DNA from: Selaginella tamariscina
Lineage: Eukaryota > Streptophyta > Lycopodiopsida > Selaginellales > Selaginellaceae
Length of the DNA: 64,000 nt
Direction: 5' to 3'
Assembly (NCBI GenBank): GCA_003024785.1
Contig: PUQB01000500.1
Span: 1-64,000, forward strand
Shown here: positions 34,417 through 45,590 of the stretch, piece by piece
Numbering within the stretch: the first letter of the stretch is position 1
How the letters are laid out: every line of letters begins with the position of its first letter
Made by a program: the position numbers and the translations under genes
The notes under the pieces: generated by a model
Told to the model about the DNA's origin: nothing
What the model saw: only the letters and a program-made list of their open reading frames with translations
The model's database searches: none

Positions 34417-34998
34417 TTACAGGAGTGGAGAGAACCTGCGGATGTGCTGAGGAACTGACATGAGGTGAATCCTGTCGAGGAGAGTCTTCAACACTGGTAC
34501 AGGAACAGGCACGGTCAATCCTGTAGCTTGTACTGCCTCAGACACCAAGGATGTATCCTGCACGCAGGAAGGTACAGGATTGATCCTGGCTGCTGGAGAG
34601 GAAAACGTGAGCGTCCTAGACCTCCAGTCGATCTGCGGATTTGCAACAACGAACCATGGCATGCCAAAAATGATGGGAGTCGACCGAGTCTTGATCAAGT
34701 TGAAGGAAATCGAACAGTTGAATGCACCATGACTGCAAGAGAGAGGTGTGGTAGCGTGGGTAACTGCGCCAGAAGCAATCAAACGACCATCGGCCACCTC
34801 TACAGGAACTGCACGCTTCAACTTCACCACCGGAATGCCATGCTGAGCTGCAAAAGTGTCATCCATGAAACATGCATTTGCACCAGTGTCTAACAGGGCA
34901 AACTCCTTGAGCTCTCGATTATTGAGGCGAATGTGTACAGGAAACTTGAGTGATGGAATGGTATGAGCAGCACCAATGGAGCCTGCACCTACGTCCAA
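34417..34998 (-). pseudogene. R copy 1 aspartic protease
   Basis: The frame carries LKEFALLDTGANACFMDD, the DTGA active-site motif of retroviral-type proteases, and later IIFGMPWFVVANPQIDWRSR, typical of the flap/C-terminal part of gypsy proteases. After it a Pro/Ser/Gln-rich linker, dense in CCTGTA words, leads toward RT through shifted frames (34414-33561). Confidence 0.88.
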
Positions 34999-35059
34999 CT
35001 TCGCGGCTCCTAGACGAAGTGGACATTGAAGTTTTCCGACTGAACTTCAGCTTCGGCTT

Positions 35060-35984
35060 CACGCGTCTTGAACTTCCTGGCTTTATTAGGACATTCCGCC
35101 ACCTTGTGTCCTGCTGCACCACAATACAAGCATAGGTTCTCACCCGTCGACGTTGCTTCTCAGCAGTTGAAAGTGGGCCACGCTTGGATTGTTAACCTCC
35201 ATAGGAACTGCTCCAGAAGGTGTCGTAGGAACATGTGCTACGGCTACAGGATTGGCTGGCAGGAACTGCTGACGGAATTTTTCCTGACGGCGCTCGAACA
35301 AACGGTTGTCGCAGCGAACGGCCTGTTGCATGATCTCCGCTAACGTTTGGCATCCGGTAACGTAAGGAGAAGGTCCTTCACGTCATCCCTCAGCCCAAAA
35401 CGGAAATGTTCGATCAATGCAGTCTCGTCCCATGGAATGTTCGTGCACAATTGCTGGAATTCGGATGCATAAACGGAAGCTGGTCTGGATCCTTGTGTGA
35501 GCCTCCGTAACTTTGTGCATGCAGAACGGTACTTATCAGGATCTCCAAAGCAGGCTTCAAAGGCAGCCACGAAACCTTCAAAGTCTTCCATCAATGGGTC
35601 GTCACGCTCCAGCAAGGGAGCAACCCAAGCTCGTGGAGATCCACTTAGTAAGGATGCCAAAAGGCCAACCTTTTGTGCATCCGTCGAGTAGCGGCGTGGT
35701 TGCATGCGGATCAAGAGCCGGATCTGATTCAGGAAACCTTGGAAATCGGCACGGTTGCCACTGAACTTCTCTGGCATGCTGATCTTCGGCTCCGGAGAAA
35801 AGTTCGATGAAGAAGGAACCACCGATGCCTGAGAGAGAGCCTGCGCAGCAGCCTTGGAGGATGCATCAGCAGCTGCATGTGCCGCATGGGTGGAGCCTTG
35901 CAGATCGGTGACCACTTGGCGCAAAGTGGCCAGCTCATGAAGCAACATTTGGTGCTCGCGTTGAAAGTGCTCAAAATCAGCCAT
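35060..35984 (-). pseudogene. R copy 1 Gag (frame-shifted near its middle)
   Basis: ATG at 35984 (MADFEHFQREHQMLLHELAT) opens 214 residues with an Ala-rich helix and a capsid region (FSGNRADFQGFLNQIRLL, then SVYASEFQQLCTN and HFRFGLRDDVKDLLL). A shift near 35340 moves to the frame 35331-35140 (MQQAVRCDNRLFERRQEKF). The zinc knuckle CLYCGAAGHKVAEC lies near 35060-35137 in yet another frame. Two shifts therefore separate capsid from nucleocapsid. Confidence 0.9.
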
Positions 35985-36067
35985 GATCTATGAAAGAAAG
36001 AAAGGAGAAAAACGAAGGAAAAGAATCAAGGAAAAAAAAGTAGCTGGGAAACGAAGAGCTATGAAAG

Positions 36068-36080
36068 CAGTTACTATCAA
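36068..36080 (-). promoter_or_regulatory. R copy 1 self-primer binding site
   Basis: Just inside the 5' LTR the minus strand reads TTGATAGTAACTG, complementary to CAGTTACTATCAA in the LTR, near the expected transcript start. This is the Tf1/sushi arrangement in which the mRNA 5' end primes its own reverse transcription. Confidence 0.75.
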
Positions 36081-36082
36081 AC

Positions 36083-36607
36083 TGTCAAGCCACGATCCAG
36101 GAACCAGGAAGCGAGTAGGATTCCGAGAACAGGAAGGCTTGACTCAGGAACAGGACCGAGAGCAGGACAGGAACTAGGAACAGGAACAGGACGGATCCAG
36201 GAGAGGACAGGACAGGATAGGATCCGGGAGCAGACAGGAGCAGGAGGCAAAGAGTAAGACAAGAACAAGACAAGAACAAGGAACAAGAATAATCGTAGAA
36301 TGACTGGTGTTGATAGTAACTGATTGTACAACAATTAGGTCGGAGCTTTTATGCTCACAACTCCAAGCTAATCTAGTCATGAGTCTAATCTAGTCATGAG
36401 CTAAGAATAGTGTCCCTTATCCTCTAGGCATATCCTGTAGCATATCCTATAGGCATATCCTATAGGAATATCCTATAGGTATATCCTGTAGGAATATCCT
36501 GCAGGCATATCCTGTAACCCGTATCCTGTATCCGAAATCCTGCATCCTGTATCCTGTATCCGGAATCCTGTATCCTGCATCCTGTATCCTGTATCGGGTT
36601 TGTGACA
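36083..36607 (-). repeat. R copy 1 5' LTR
   Basis: 525 bp LTR, TGTCACAAACCCG...GGCTTGACA on the minus strand; it differs from the 3' LTR by scattered substitutions and small indels in the TCCTGTATCC tract. Confidence 0.92.
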
Positions 36608-37401
36608 CTTATCTCGTCTAAAGTCAATGATAGGATTTTGTTTTAGCCATTACCATGTTATAACACTTATAAGGTAGCTTTTCTCATAAGACAAGTATAT
36701 ATTCACTATGTTATCAATATATATATATTATTATATATATATATATAATATTATGAACTTGCATTACTAAATGATACAAGAGATAGCAAGTATGGAGACT
36801 TACTTCTCTCCTAAAGATCCTCTCTCTCCCATGCATTCCTCTCCATAAACTCTCCATAACCTTCATAGCTCTCTCTCTCCCCTTCTTGCCTAACTTGCCC
36901 TAATCGAATCCTATCCTTCTCCAACTGTTCATAACCATATGTTCCTCTTGCCTGCGTAGGATAGTTCTATTGCTATAGGATTTTTTTACTGCCCTTTTTT
37001 ACAAACTTACCTCCATTGTAGGAAAGTTGATTATACCGTTCCTACATGCTCTGTTTTTGGTCCCTAACAAGGAGCACCAAAGCCAAGAGAAAAAATGTAA
37101 CTAAGGTAGACTTTTGTTGATCCACCTCTCCTGCAAAATCTAACGTCTATAATCTTAGTAAACGATTACCTTGAGGGACTTTGTTGTAGGTGAGTGTAAA
37201 ATTTTGAATCCCTTGAAGGTGACAAAAAATCCTCTTGATTGCAAACTAGTGAGCATAGCTAGGATTTTCCAAGAAACTTGAGCAAATGCAAAGTGTCATA
37301 GTTCTAACCTGTGGGTTGACTACCAAGTAAAGATTGTGGGATATGTAGGCAAAAAAAAAACTCAAGTAACCGCAACTTTTAGTGGGGCTAGCTACTCTTG
37401 T
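36608..37401. other. Non-coding flank right of R copy 1
   Basis: It starts with the possible continuation of the LTR interrupted at 30595, then a (TA)n run near 36720, CT-rich stretches near 36810-36900 and degenerate sequence. I see no gene. Confidence 0.55.
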
Positions 37402-37470
37402 TCCCTAGAATGACCATCCCTGAACCCTAGAAAATAACACCGAGTAGACTTTTAAGATCCTATCCCAATA
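37402..37470 (+). repeat. Short Z fragment
   Basis: CCCTAGAATGACCATCCCTGAACCCTAGA and GAGTAGACTTTTAAGATC match the Z region at about 25872-25935. Too short to delimit exactly. Confidence 0.6.
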
Positions 37471-38267
37471 TTTAAAAGATTATTTTTGAGCTACACATAT
37501 TCACATTTTAGTTGACACATCATGATTTTATTTTATTTTTCAAAATTCAAGTTTGATATGCGTGAAACGTTTTGCATTTATACTTTAAGAGTTGTACGAA
37601 AGGTTATGTTAACATTATAAATTTAATTAACTTATTTATTTAAATATTTCATAAACATTGTATAGTTCGATGAAAATAATTTTGTATATAAAGCAACTGA
37701 ACATAAATAAAGTGCTTTACAAAAGAAATGCATACTGTAAACTTGTATTCAGCCTGACCCTTGTGGTGGTCCATGTTGGTTTCTCCTGGATTTGTAGCTC
37801 TCTACATGAAAAATTGTTAATCAGCATTTTAAACTATAAGCTCTTAATTAATTGATGCCCGTGGAGATTAATCATCTGCTGACATGTCTTTGAGTGGAAT
37901 CTTCTTCTCGTGATGGTGTTCCCTTGTCTGCTTTGACTGTTGTTTGTATAGCTGTATTGATGTTCTCTTAATTCTAGCAGAAAAACACACACAAAGAGAG
38001 GAATATGTACACATGCAAGCATATGTGTATATTATTATATATATATATATATATAAGTTTCATAATGCATATCAATTAGCATACCTGCGTGTAAAAGTTG
38101 AGTTATGTTATATATCATTATAAGAGAAATACAATCGAATGGATGTTTTAGTGTGTAACTAATACTTAATATTACTTAAAATAATAAAAAATAAATCATT
38201 ACAATTCTAATCATGTCATACAATTCTTAATTTTGTATATATATATATACGTGTTAATATTAAGGTT
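37471..38267 (-). pseudogene. Diverged copy of the unknown gene's last exon
   Basis: On the minus strand, after TTTCTGCTAG (about 37975), a short frame ends KDMSADD with a stop, aligned to VPTDDASPGK in the arm copies; downstream the CCTTGTGG block is also shared. The remainder (38040-38260) is AT-rich. The pairing suggests an older duplication of one gene. Function unknown. Confidence 0.35.
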
Positions 38268-39240
38268 GTCGGTGGCGACCACTGTTATGTTTTGTTAGTA
38301 GATTTTTCCTGTTCAACAACACTTATTGCAGTTTGAGGAAGTTATGAAGTTATATAAAGTAAGCAATGTAGATAAGTTGCTTATATTTTCTCACACATTA
38401 AAAGGAAATGCATTTGATTAGTATTATGATAGAGAAAGGATGTGAAAGAAGATTATGAGAAAGTGACAGAAGTTTTTTAAAGAATATTTTAAGAAAGAGA
38501 GTTGCATGAAGAGCATTTAGAAAAGCTCAAGAATATTTATAAGAAAAAAACTGAAATTATATAAGAGTATACACACCGTTTTAAGAAGCATAAAAAGAAA
38601 TGCTTATTATATGTTAAAGAAGATGCTTTGCTTCAATGGTATAAGTAAGGATTGCGAAGCATATAGGCATTATGCAATGAATATTCTGAAATAAACAGAG
38701 AAAACATTTAAAAGATTATGAAAAGAAGAAAGACAAATAGAGAACATAGCTAAAGAAAAAATGAAGTCCTCAAAGAGAAGAGAGGATAGTTTAAATAATG
38801 AGGAAGAACCTATTAAGGTTCGAGACTGTAAAAAATTGATGAAAAATACTTTCATAGTTGGTAAAATCCTTAAAAACAGTTTATGTATAAGGAATTAAAT
38901 GCCAGAATATGGGTGTAAGTGCAAAAATCCTAGGCATACAATGGATAAATGAGACTAAAGTTGTCAAATGTCAAATATATAATAAGAAGGATATTCGACA
39001 AAGGACTATAAGTATTTCCTTGATCAAAATGTAGCATGTGTGGAGAGAGAAAGGAGGAGGAAGGTCAGTATGACAGAGACAACTCCTGATAACACATTCT
39101 CATCTCGTAATAAGAAGCTTATTATGGGGTAAATATTGAAATTGGCACGAAGGAAGAAACAAAAATCCTGTTAATAGAAAGGATAGGCTGTATAAAAAAG
39201 AATTAAAAATTATGTTTCACCATACTTGATTGAATGATTT
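38268..39240 (+). pseudogene. T LTR end plus decayed gag, second locus
   Basis: 38268-38323 is the last 55 bases of a T LTR (ending TTCCTGTTCAACA), directly followed by the same decayed gag as at 8667-9600, including the degenerate zinc-knuckle segment near 38900-39010. The shared LTR/gag junction shows that the duplication copied an already chimeric block. There are more single-base deletions here than in the first locus. Confidence 0.65.
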
Positions 39241-39499
39241 AAATTTTATTGATTTCAACATTAAATGTGTTTGATTTTCTTATAAAATAAGTATTTTAAT
39301 AAATATTATATGTTTAATATTGTTAATGAAAAATAAAGTATTTCTGAGGATATATCTTAATCAAATGGAATTTAGAGTTTCCAAAATACAAGACATAATG
39401 GTTTTAGCATACATAATAAGTAATATAATTAAATTATATGTAGTTCATTATATATGTATGAACTGTCACTAACTTTCTGTCTGATATCCATGATATTCT

Positions 39500-39765
39500 G
39501 TGTAACTCTCTCTCTCTATATATATTTTAAACTGTTTTTTGTCAAACTGTATATATAGTATTTATAAAAATTATCTGTAAAAAAAACTATAACATTCATT
39601 ATTGTATATATCAACACGTATATGTAACACTTCTCCTCTTCTCTCTCTATATATATATATTAAACTGTTTTGTTTTTGTCAACTGATATTATAGTATTTA
39701 TATAAAACATTATTTGAAAAAAACTATAACATTCATTATTGTATATTCATACACAACGTATGTAA
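39500..39765. repeat. ~130 bp tandem duplication, second locus
   Basis: Counterpart of 9868-10150; two units with CT and TA runs and the CATTCATTATTGTATAT block. Units are shorter through many small deletions. Confidence 0.65.
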
Positions 39766-39819
39766 TCAACACAACACATATCTATTAGTTTTTAACTTGT
39801 TTTTTTTGTGTATTTATAG

Positions 39820-39935
39820 TTATCCGGTTTACCAAGAGCATGGATTGTACAACAGAGAACTCACGGATGAGCTTCTTGCTCAAAGGAATGCGTAGAGAAG
39901 ATGTACGAACAATGCCTTCTCGTGGTTGCTGACAT
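39820..39935 (+). other. Possible exon of unknown gene, second locus
   Basis: Counterpart of 10214-10334 after TTTGTGTATTTATAG. The sequence is nearly the same, but one C is missing in CGGTTTACCAAGAG, which breaks the frame. Confidence 0.35.
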
Positions 39936-40262
39936 TTAATTTATTATATATATATATATTATATAAATAATGACAATGTAATTTCACGGAAGACCTACGA
40001 TATATATATGTTATGAGCTATTTTAATTTTATATAGTTACAATTATTTATACAATATCTAATATATATATATATATATGTATATATATAATAATGGTTTA
40101 TATCAGATATTTTATATATTTATTCTATATATAAATATACATTAAAATAGCATTTATGTGAGGTAAATAATCTATAAATGTTTTACTAGTTAAAATTCTA
40201 CACAACTTAATTTATAAATAATAAAATTAATTAATATTAATTATTATTAAAATGGGAACAAC

Positions 40263-42732
40263 TCACTTCTTATGGCTTAACAATAGGTAGTGCCCTTCAA
40301 CAATACCTCCTGCAAGCAACCCCGAGGATTTGGCAATTGCCTTACATCTATCTCTGCCTTTGATATCATTTTGGAAGCCTTATTCTTAATTTTATGTTCG
40401 TCAATCCTTAAGCACGCATCATCCACGAGACTCAAGCACCATGGAGATCACGAAAAACAACAGAATATCTCCGTTACGTCGTCTGTCTCGTGCCTCTTCA
40501 TAAAACTGTCATCCCGTACACAACACCAACATAACCTTTTTCCGCGATTCGTTTTTTGCTGCAGCCAAAAGCTCTCATACGTTCCCTTGTGCGTGTTCTC
40601 CGGATCGAAAGCCACAGTAATCTGGATACCAATAACAAACCCCAGGTCTGCATAATAACAGTCCAATCCCTTATGCGACGGGTTGCTTGGCAAGGAAAGC
40701 ACTCTACGCGCTTTCTCAAATCCTGGAAATATCCCACTGAATTCCACCACTGTCTCGGGTTCGAAGCGGATCACGAAGTCTTCTTCAATCTTCAGCGTCG
40801 AAGACCTGAGGGCCAATATAGTAGCAGCCTCTGCGTTCAACCCAATGCGGCTTTTCACGTTTTCTGACCTCATCGTTGCAGTCCACCTCCTTATCGCCAC
40901 CTCAGTCCCCTCCCGCTGGAGTTGCTCATAGTTCTTGGCTATCTGCACCTGCGTGTACCTTAGAAAAGCCTCTGTCATACACGCACCTCTCCCTTCCTGG
41001 CTGTAGAAGCACCTACTCAATAGTGCCCGTGGAACTGAACGGCATCTTGCCCCCGCAACGACATCGATGAACTCTTCCAACCGGCCTAGCCTCTGCTCTT
41101 CCTTGATGTGACCCACAATGAAGTCTCGGATAGTATCTCGAGTCTCCTCGAATGCAGGAGTGCCATACTGAGATACCAGCCGTGGAACTCTACCAGTCTT
41201 CTGGAGAAACTCCAGATCCTTACTCCAGCTTGCTGGCTTTTCAATGTGCTCCAAGTATTTCTCAAGCTCCTTTTCCTGCACAAAAGATACAGTAAATCGA
41301 ATCAAGGAGACCGCATTGCTTACACTGAAAGCAGGGTGAGCCATGTAGTAGGGACAGGCTTGTCGGTAAAAAGCAGCTTATAGACGTCACTGCCAATGGA
41401 AGCACAAGTCACGTAAACGAGGTTCTCAGTTAACAAAGTGAGGAAAATCGATGCCGCCTCCCTCTCCTTTCTTGGGAGTAGAGACTTGGCCTTCTCACCA
41501 ATGTCAAAGTAGTTCCCGTCGTCCACAAGCACGTACAGCCTGTTTTTCTTTTTCCTGCGGGAAAGCCACCCAATGACGGCCCTATCCCCTCGCAGGAGCT
41601 TCAGCTCGGACATAGCTTCCGGATCATCGTGGAAAGCCACCATGAGCGCCCTCAAGGTAGCTGTGAGATGGCCTGCTGCAAAAGATCCCCCCTGCATATA
41701 TATTACGCGACCACCTGTCTCCTCTTGAACTTCCCGTGCAAATATGCCGCAACAGCACCAAAAATGAAAGATTTGCCAGCCCCAGGCAAGCCCGTGTAAA
41801 CTGAACGGCCGACAAGTGCTTCTTCTACGAATTTCAGCACCTTTGGAAACTCCTCCCGACCCATAAACCGGATTTCCGACGGAACGAGGTCAGATCGCAG
41901 CACGGGCAACTGCACTGTTGTTACCATTTCTGGATTTGCCAAATGAGCCTTCTCAAGACTGTCTCCCACGGAAGCCCCGACAAGTTTCGCTTCGGTTTCC
42001 CAATCAATCCGTACAAAACCTACACAATGGACATGTGAGACAAGGATTTGAAACGGTGACAAAGGCTTACTTTCAACAGTTTCGCTAAAAGTGTGAGCTT
42101 CGGCTTCGTCATTTCTAGCACGTTTATTACCTGCAAACCGTTGTCTTCAGTATTCGGAAAATAAAGACACGAAGACCAAGCCACCCATACATAGACGTGC
42201 TGCATACACTCATCCGTATAACGAGCATATTCTATATTAATACGAACATGTCCGTACGCTTGTAGATTATTGCCAGCAAGGGGAACAGCTGAAATCACGA
42301 GGGCATTCTGACTGACCTCAATGGCATATGAAGGGAGTGCAGATACAAAGAAATAAAATAAACTTCGACGGGCTTTCGCAGGAAATAGAAAACAAGAACA
42401 AGAAAAAAAAAATAAAAATAGAGGGCTTTGCTTACCAGATACACCGACTCCATGGCTCACTGAAACATTCCGAGTTAGAACCGAAGCAACAAATAGAAGA
42501 ATGCATGGCAATGCTTACCTTGAAGCAAAAGAAGCTCCTTCTTGCGCAACTGCTGCTCCTTCTTGCGCAACTGCTGCTCCTTCTTGCGCAACTGCTCCTT
42601 GTCCTTGTCCCAATACTGCATAAGGTTTTGGTTGCCATGGTTAAGGGCATGTAGATAAGATGTCCCGGCGTCTTGAATCTGCTCCTCCACATTCTCAATT
42701 TCAGCATGCAGCGCTGCAAACTGGGTCTCCAT
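40263..42732 (-). pseudogene. Crinkler/RHS-like P-loop NTPase, copy 2 (frame-broken)
   Basis: Start ATG at 42732 (METQFAALHAEIENVEEQIQ). The coiled-coil exon has three LRKKEQQ-type repeats where copy 1 has two. The exon beginning at 42288 is more complete than in copy 1 and includes AYGHVRINIEYARYTDECMQ and NTEDNGLQVINVLEMTKP. 42062-41703 holds IDWETEAKLVGASVGDSLEK and Walker A GLPGAGKS; a lost C near 41720 shifts the frame before the Walker B piece (41697-41320), and a lost G near 41350 shifts again. Then 41344-40448 runs for 298 residues through the TGRVPRLVSQYG core into FDPENTHKG. The C-terminal Cys/His motif is truncated by a shift that creates a stop after TYC. No frame spans the gene. 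Confidence 0.72.
42520..42605. repeat. 21 bp repeat encoding LRKKEQQ
   Basis: Three consecutive units of CTTGCGCAACTGCTGCTCCTT-type sequence encode heptads on the minus strand. The first locus (about 12890-12935) has two. A heptad-length unit keeps the coiled-coil register when copy number changes. Confidence 0.85.
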
Positions 42733-44783
42733 CGAAGGAAAAAATCGATGAAACCCTGAGAAAATCAATGAAACCCTACATGATAACGGCTAGGATGCAG
42801 TCCCTAGATCGGACGGCAGAGGACAGGCCACCGTATATCTGACGGTGAAGCCCTAACTTGGACGGAATATTCTGATATCAAAAGTCGACTTTGGGCTCCC
42901 GTTATGAATTTATTATAAAACTATATATTTATATAATAAAAACTTAAAAAATCAGAATTTTATTTAAATTTTAAAAAATCTAAGGTGTACAAGTAAAATT
43001 TTGATTTTTTAAAAATCTTTATTGTATAAATATGTATTTTTTTACATATCAATTGTTAAAAAAATTGAATAACCAATCTTACTTTGATTTTTTGACATCC
43101 AATCTATAAAGATATATATTTAAAAAATAAAAAATTTTAAAAATTAAGATTTTACTTTTATGTCTTGAATGATTTAGAATTCATATAAAATTAAATTTTT
43201 AAGTTTTTATTATATAAATATACATCTTTATAGATTAAATATCGGATAAATTGGATAATTTAAATATATGTGCTTTAATATAAATTTTAATATGTATAAT
43301 GTTGTAAATCAAAAAGTATTATGGTTAAGTGGATTAAAATGACATTATAAAAGAATTTAATAATAAAAAAGACTGTAAATTATGAACTCATTAAAGAACA
43401 CATACATACATAAGTCTTTTTTACTTTTTAAATGCTTATGTAGCATCTTTTTAATTCTTTAAATTATAACATTTTTCTATTTACAACATTACAAATACTT
43501 GAAATTTATATTAAAACATATATTTAAATTTTTAGATTGCTTCGACATTCAATTTATAAATATGCATATTTATACAACAAAACTTTTAAAAATTAAAATT
43601 TTACATAAATTATGAATCATCCGACGCACACAATTCAAAACTTAAGTTGTTTTTTATGTCTTTGTTATATAAATATAAACTTTTACAAATTAGATGTTAA
43701 AAAAATCATTTACATGTAACAAATTTAAATTGTTAAATAAGATATTAAACACCAACATAACTAACTTTGGAACTCCACTTATTAAAATTGTGCTCCATAC
43801 CACTTATATGTTATATATATTAACTTTTATACTTTAATATTAATGTTTTATATGTTAATCTCATTTTATATTTCTTAAAACTGGTAATAAACCTTTTAAG
43901 GGTTTTACCCTTGGTCCTAAAACAGGGCAAAGAATATGCTTTTTACACGTGGCAAAACTTATGCCGTAGATATAACTTCACTAGGTTTACTATCCGCCTT
44001 CACAATCCGCTGTGTTCGATCGGATTTTTTCAGTGTTCTTAGGTCGATCAGCATGTATGTTCGATTCAATGCGCCCTTTTTCGCTCGATTCATGCCCTTG
44101 TTGTCCTTTTCTAACCCTTTCCGATGCCCTTTGTCGACTCAATTTGTGATTTTGTAAAGAGCCTGTTTCACGGAAAGGCTTGAGCTTGGTTCATGGCAAA
44201 TCTAGTTACTGTAGAGGTATACATGAATTCATTGACTTATGTTCAATGCTGGATAAATGTACTTTTTTGATCATGAATTATGCGTAAAGATATTGACAAT
44301 TATCATCTGTATATATAATGCATATTGTTAGTATATAGCCCTGTATCTATATATGGCATATATAGAATTCGTTATACCCACCTAGTCTTTGTACTGTATA
44401 TTGTATGTATTGTACACAGCACTCACGAAGATACTTTCTTTGTATAACACTAGAAACCGATTTATATACAATTTATACATGGATACAGAAGACAAACACT
44501 TTAAGTAAATAACTCAAACTTGTATGTGAACCATTTAGTAAGTCCTTTTATTGTATATTCTTACTAAATTTATATATAAACTGTAAGTATGTAATCAAAG
44601 CTCAAGTTTGAAGTGTTTTTAACCGGCGTTTGGCGATATATAAACTACTGATACCCCAATTTTATATATATATTATATATATATATATATATATGTATTT
44701 TTATTTACTTATTTATTTATGTATATATATGTATGTATTATGCTGATACATACTATATTGATACTTAATTGCCTCTGTTACAG
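42733..44783. other. NTPase flank and PGI-linked non-coding DNA
   Basis: 42733-42900 is the NTPase 5' flank. After GGGCTCCC at 42900 the sequence becomes the reverse complement of 19575-17070. AT-rich, with a (TA)n run near 44680; the frame at 43936-44157 has no recognisable similarity. It is probably intron or upstream flank of the PGI source gene. Confidence 0.7.
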
Positions 44784-45420
44784 TGTGCAGTGCAGTCGGA
44801 GTGCCTCCGTATACCGATTTGAAAATATTGCAAAGTACGTACACACTGTGTGTGTGTGTGTGTTATATCTAACTTGAATATATAATGCTTTCTTGTGTGT
44901 GTCAGCTTCCTTGAGGGTGCATGGAGCATTGACAGCCATTTCCGAAATGAACCTTTTGAGAGCATGCCTGTAAGTTGTTTGTGTGTGCGTGCGCGCGCGC
45001 GCTCACGGTAACTCGACTGCAGTTGCTCCTGGGTTTAGTGAGCGTTTGGAACGCTTCATTTCTAGGATGTCCGGCGATGGTAAGTATATTCGTGTGCATA
45101 TGCATGCGGTGTGTGTGTGTTGTTTGTTGCCGTTGATAAGTATGAGACAAACACAATGAAATACAATCAATATATTGTAAAGGTGTATGTTGTATAGAAT
45201 GTTTATTGTTTGTCAATTTTTACTTACGCTGTATGCAGGCTATTCTTCCATACTGTCAAGCTTTACAAAAACTGGCTCCACATATTGCACGTCAATAGTT
45301 GATATTGATATAAAGTAATGGATATTTCTATATAATTATGGACAGGTTAGTATGGAAAGTAATGGAAAAAGTGTAAGCATAGACGGGGTACCACTTGATT
45401 ACGAGGCTGGCGAGATTTAT
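44784..45420 (+). pseudogene. PGI: Glucose-6-phosphate isomerase relic, copy 2
   Basis: Exon-like blocks with GT-AG borders: 44784-44834 (CSAVGVPP, then YRFENIA after a shift), 44906-44969 (FLEGAWSIDSHFRNEPFESM), 45023-45079 (LLGLVSVWNASFLGCPAM), 45239-about 45295 (AILPYCQALQKLAPHI) and 45346-45420 ([20 protein letters not shown]). Donors are GTACGT, GTAAGT and GTAAGT; the donor after APHI is damaged. The relic is cut at 45420 inside the exon that should continue to the GEPGTNGQHSFYQ loop and is fused to an inverted Z-like fragment. Exons upstream of CSAVG, including the GGRYS signature, are absent. Introns argue for a DNA-level duplication rather than a retrocopy. Confidence 0.9.
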
Positions 45421-45590
45421 CATTCCCAATGAAAATATACTTAGTTAGTTTAACTTAACGACCCATTAACCCTAAACCCTAACTCAAGGTGTGGGGTTAG
45501 GTCAACCTTAAGGGTTCAACATGGCAAACTCACCGAAACTAAATACAAAAAAATGAAAGTAAGAATTTTCTAAATGGAAGTATTAGAGCC
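45421..45590 (-). repeat. Z-like LTR fragment, inverted relative to 15190-15358
   Basis: ATTCCCAATGAAAATATACTTAG... through CATTAACCCTAAACCCTAACTC to AAGTAAGAATTTTCTAAA is the reverse complement of 15358-15190. About 1.7 kb between this fragment and the PGI relic in the first locus is missing here. Confidence 0.85.

Larger units (their letters stand above)
30596..36607 (-). mobile_element. R element copy 1: chromodomain Ty3/gypsy retrotransposon
   Basis: A 6.0 kb element with LTRs at both ends (3' LTR 30596-31115, 5' LTR 36083-36607), order gag-PR-RT-RNaseH-INT-chromodomain on the minus strand. LTR ends are TGTCAC...TTGACA; the inner end of the 3' LTR reads TATCAC, a point change. Flanks ATTAT (30591-30595) and CTTAT (36608-36612) agree at four of five bases. 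The domain order with a chromodomain after integrase is that of chromoviruses. Primer arrangement is self-complementary (see the 36068 entry). RT-RNaseH is open, whereas gag and INT are shifted, so it is probably not autonomous unless the shifts are sequence errors. Confidence 0.95.

Noticed and set aside
33561..34450. Frames on both strands through the R linker region
   Set aside because: The linker is low-complexity CCTGTA-rich DNA; plus-strand frames are shadows and only the minus-strand linker belongs to the element.
42020..42070. A 51 bp intron between the two NTPase exons
   Set aside because: Copy 1 reads straight through this stretch in one open frame, 51 bp is too short for a plant intron, and phases do not match; copy 2 has more likely lost one base.
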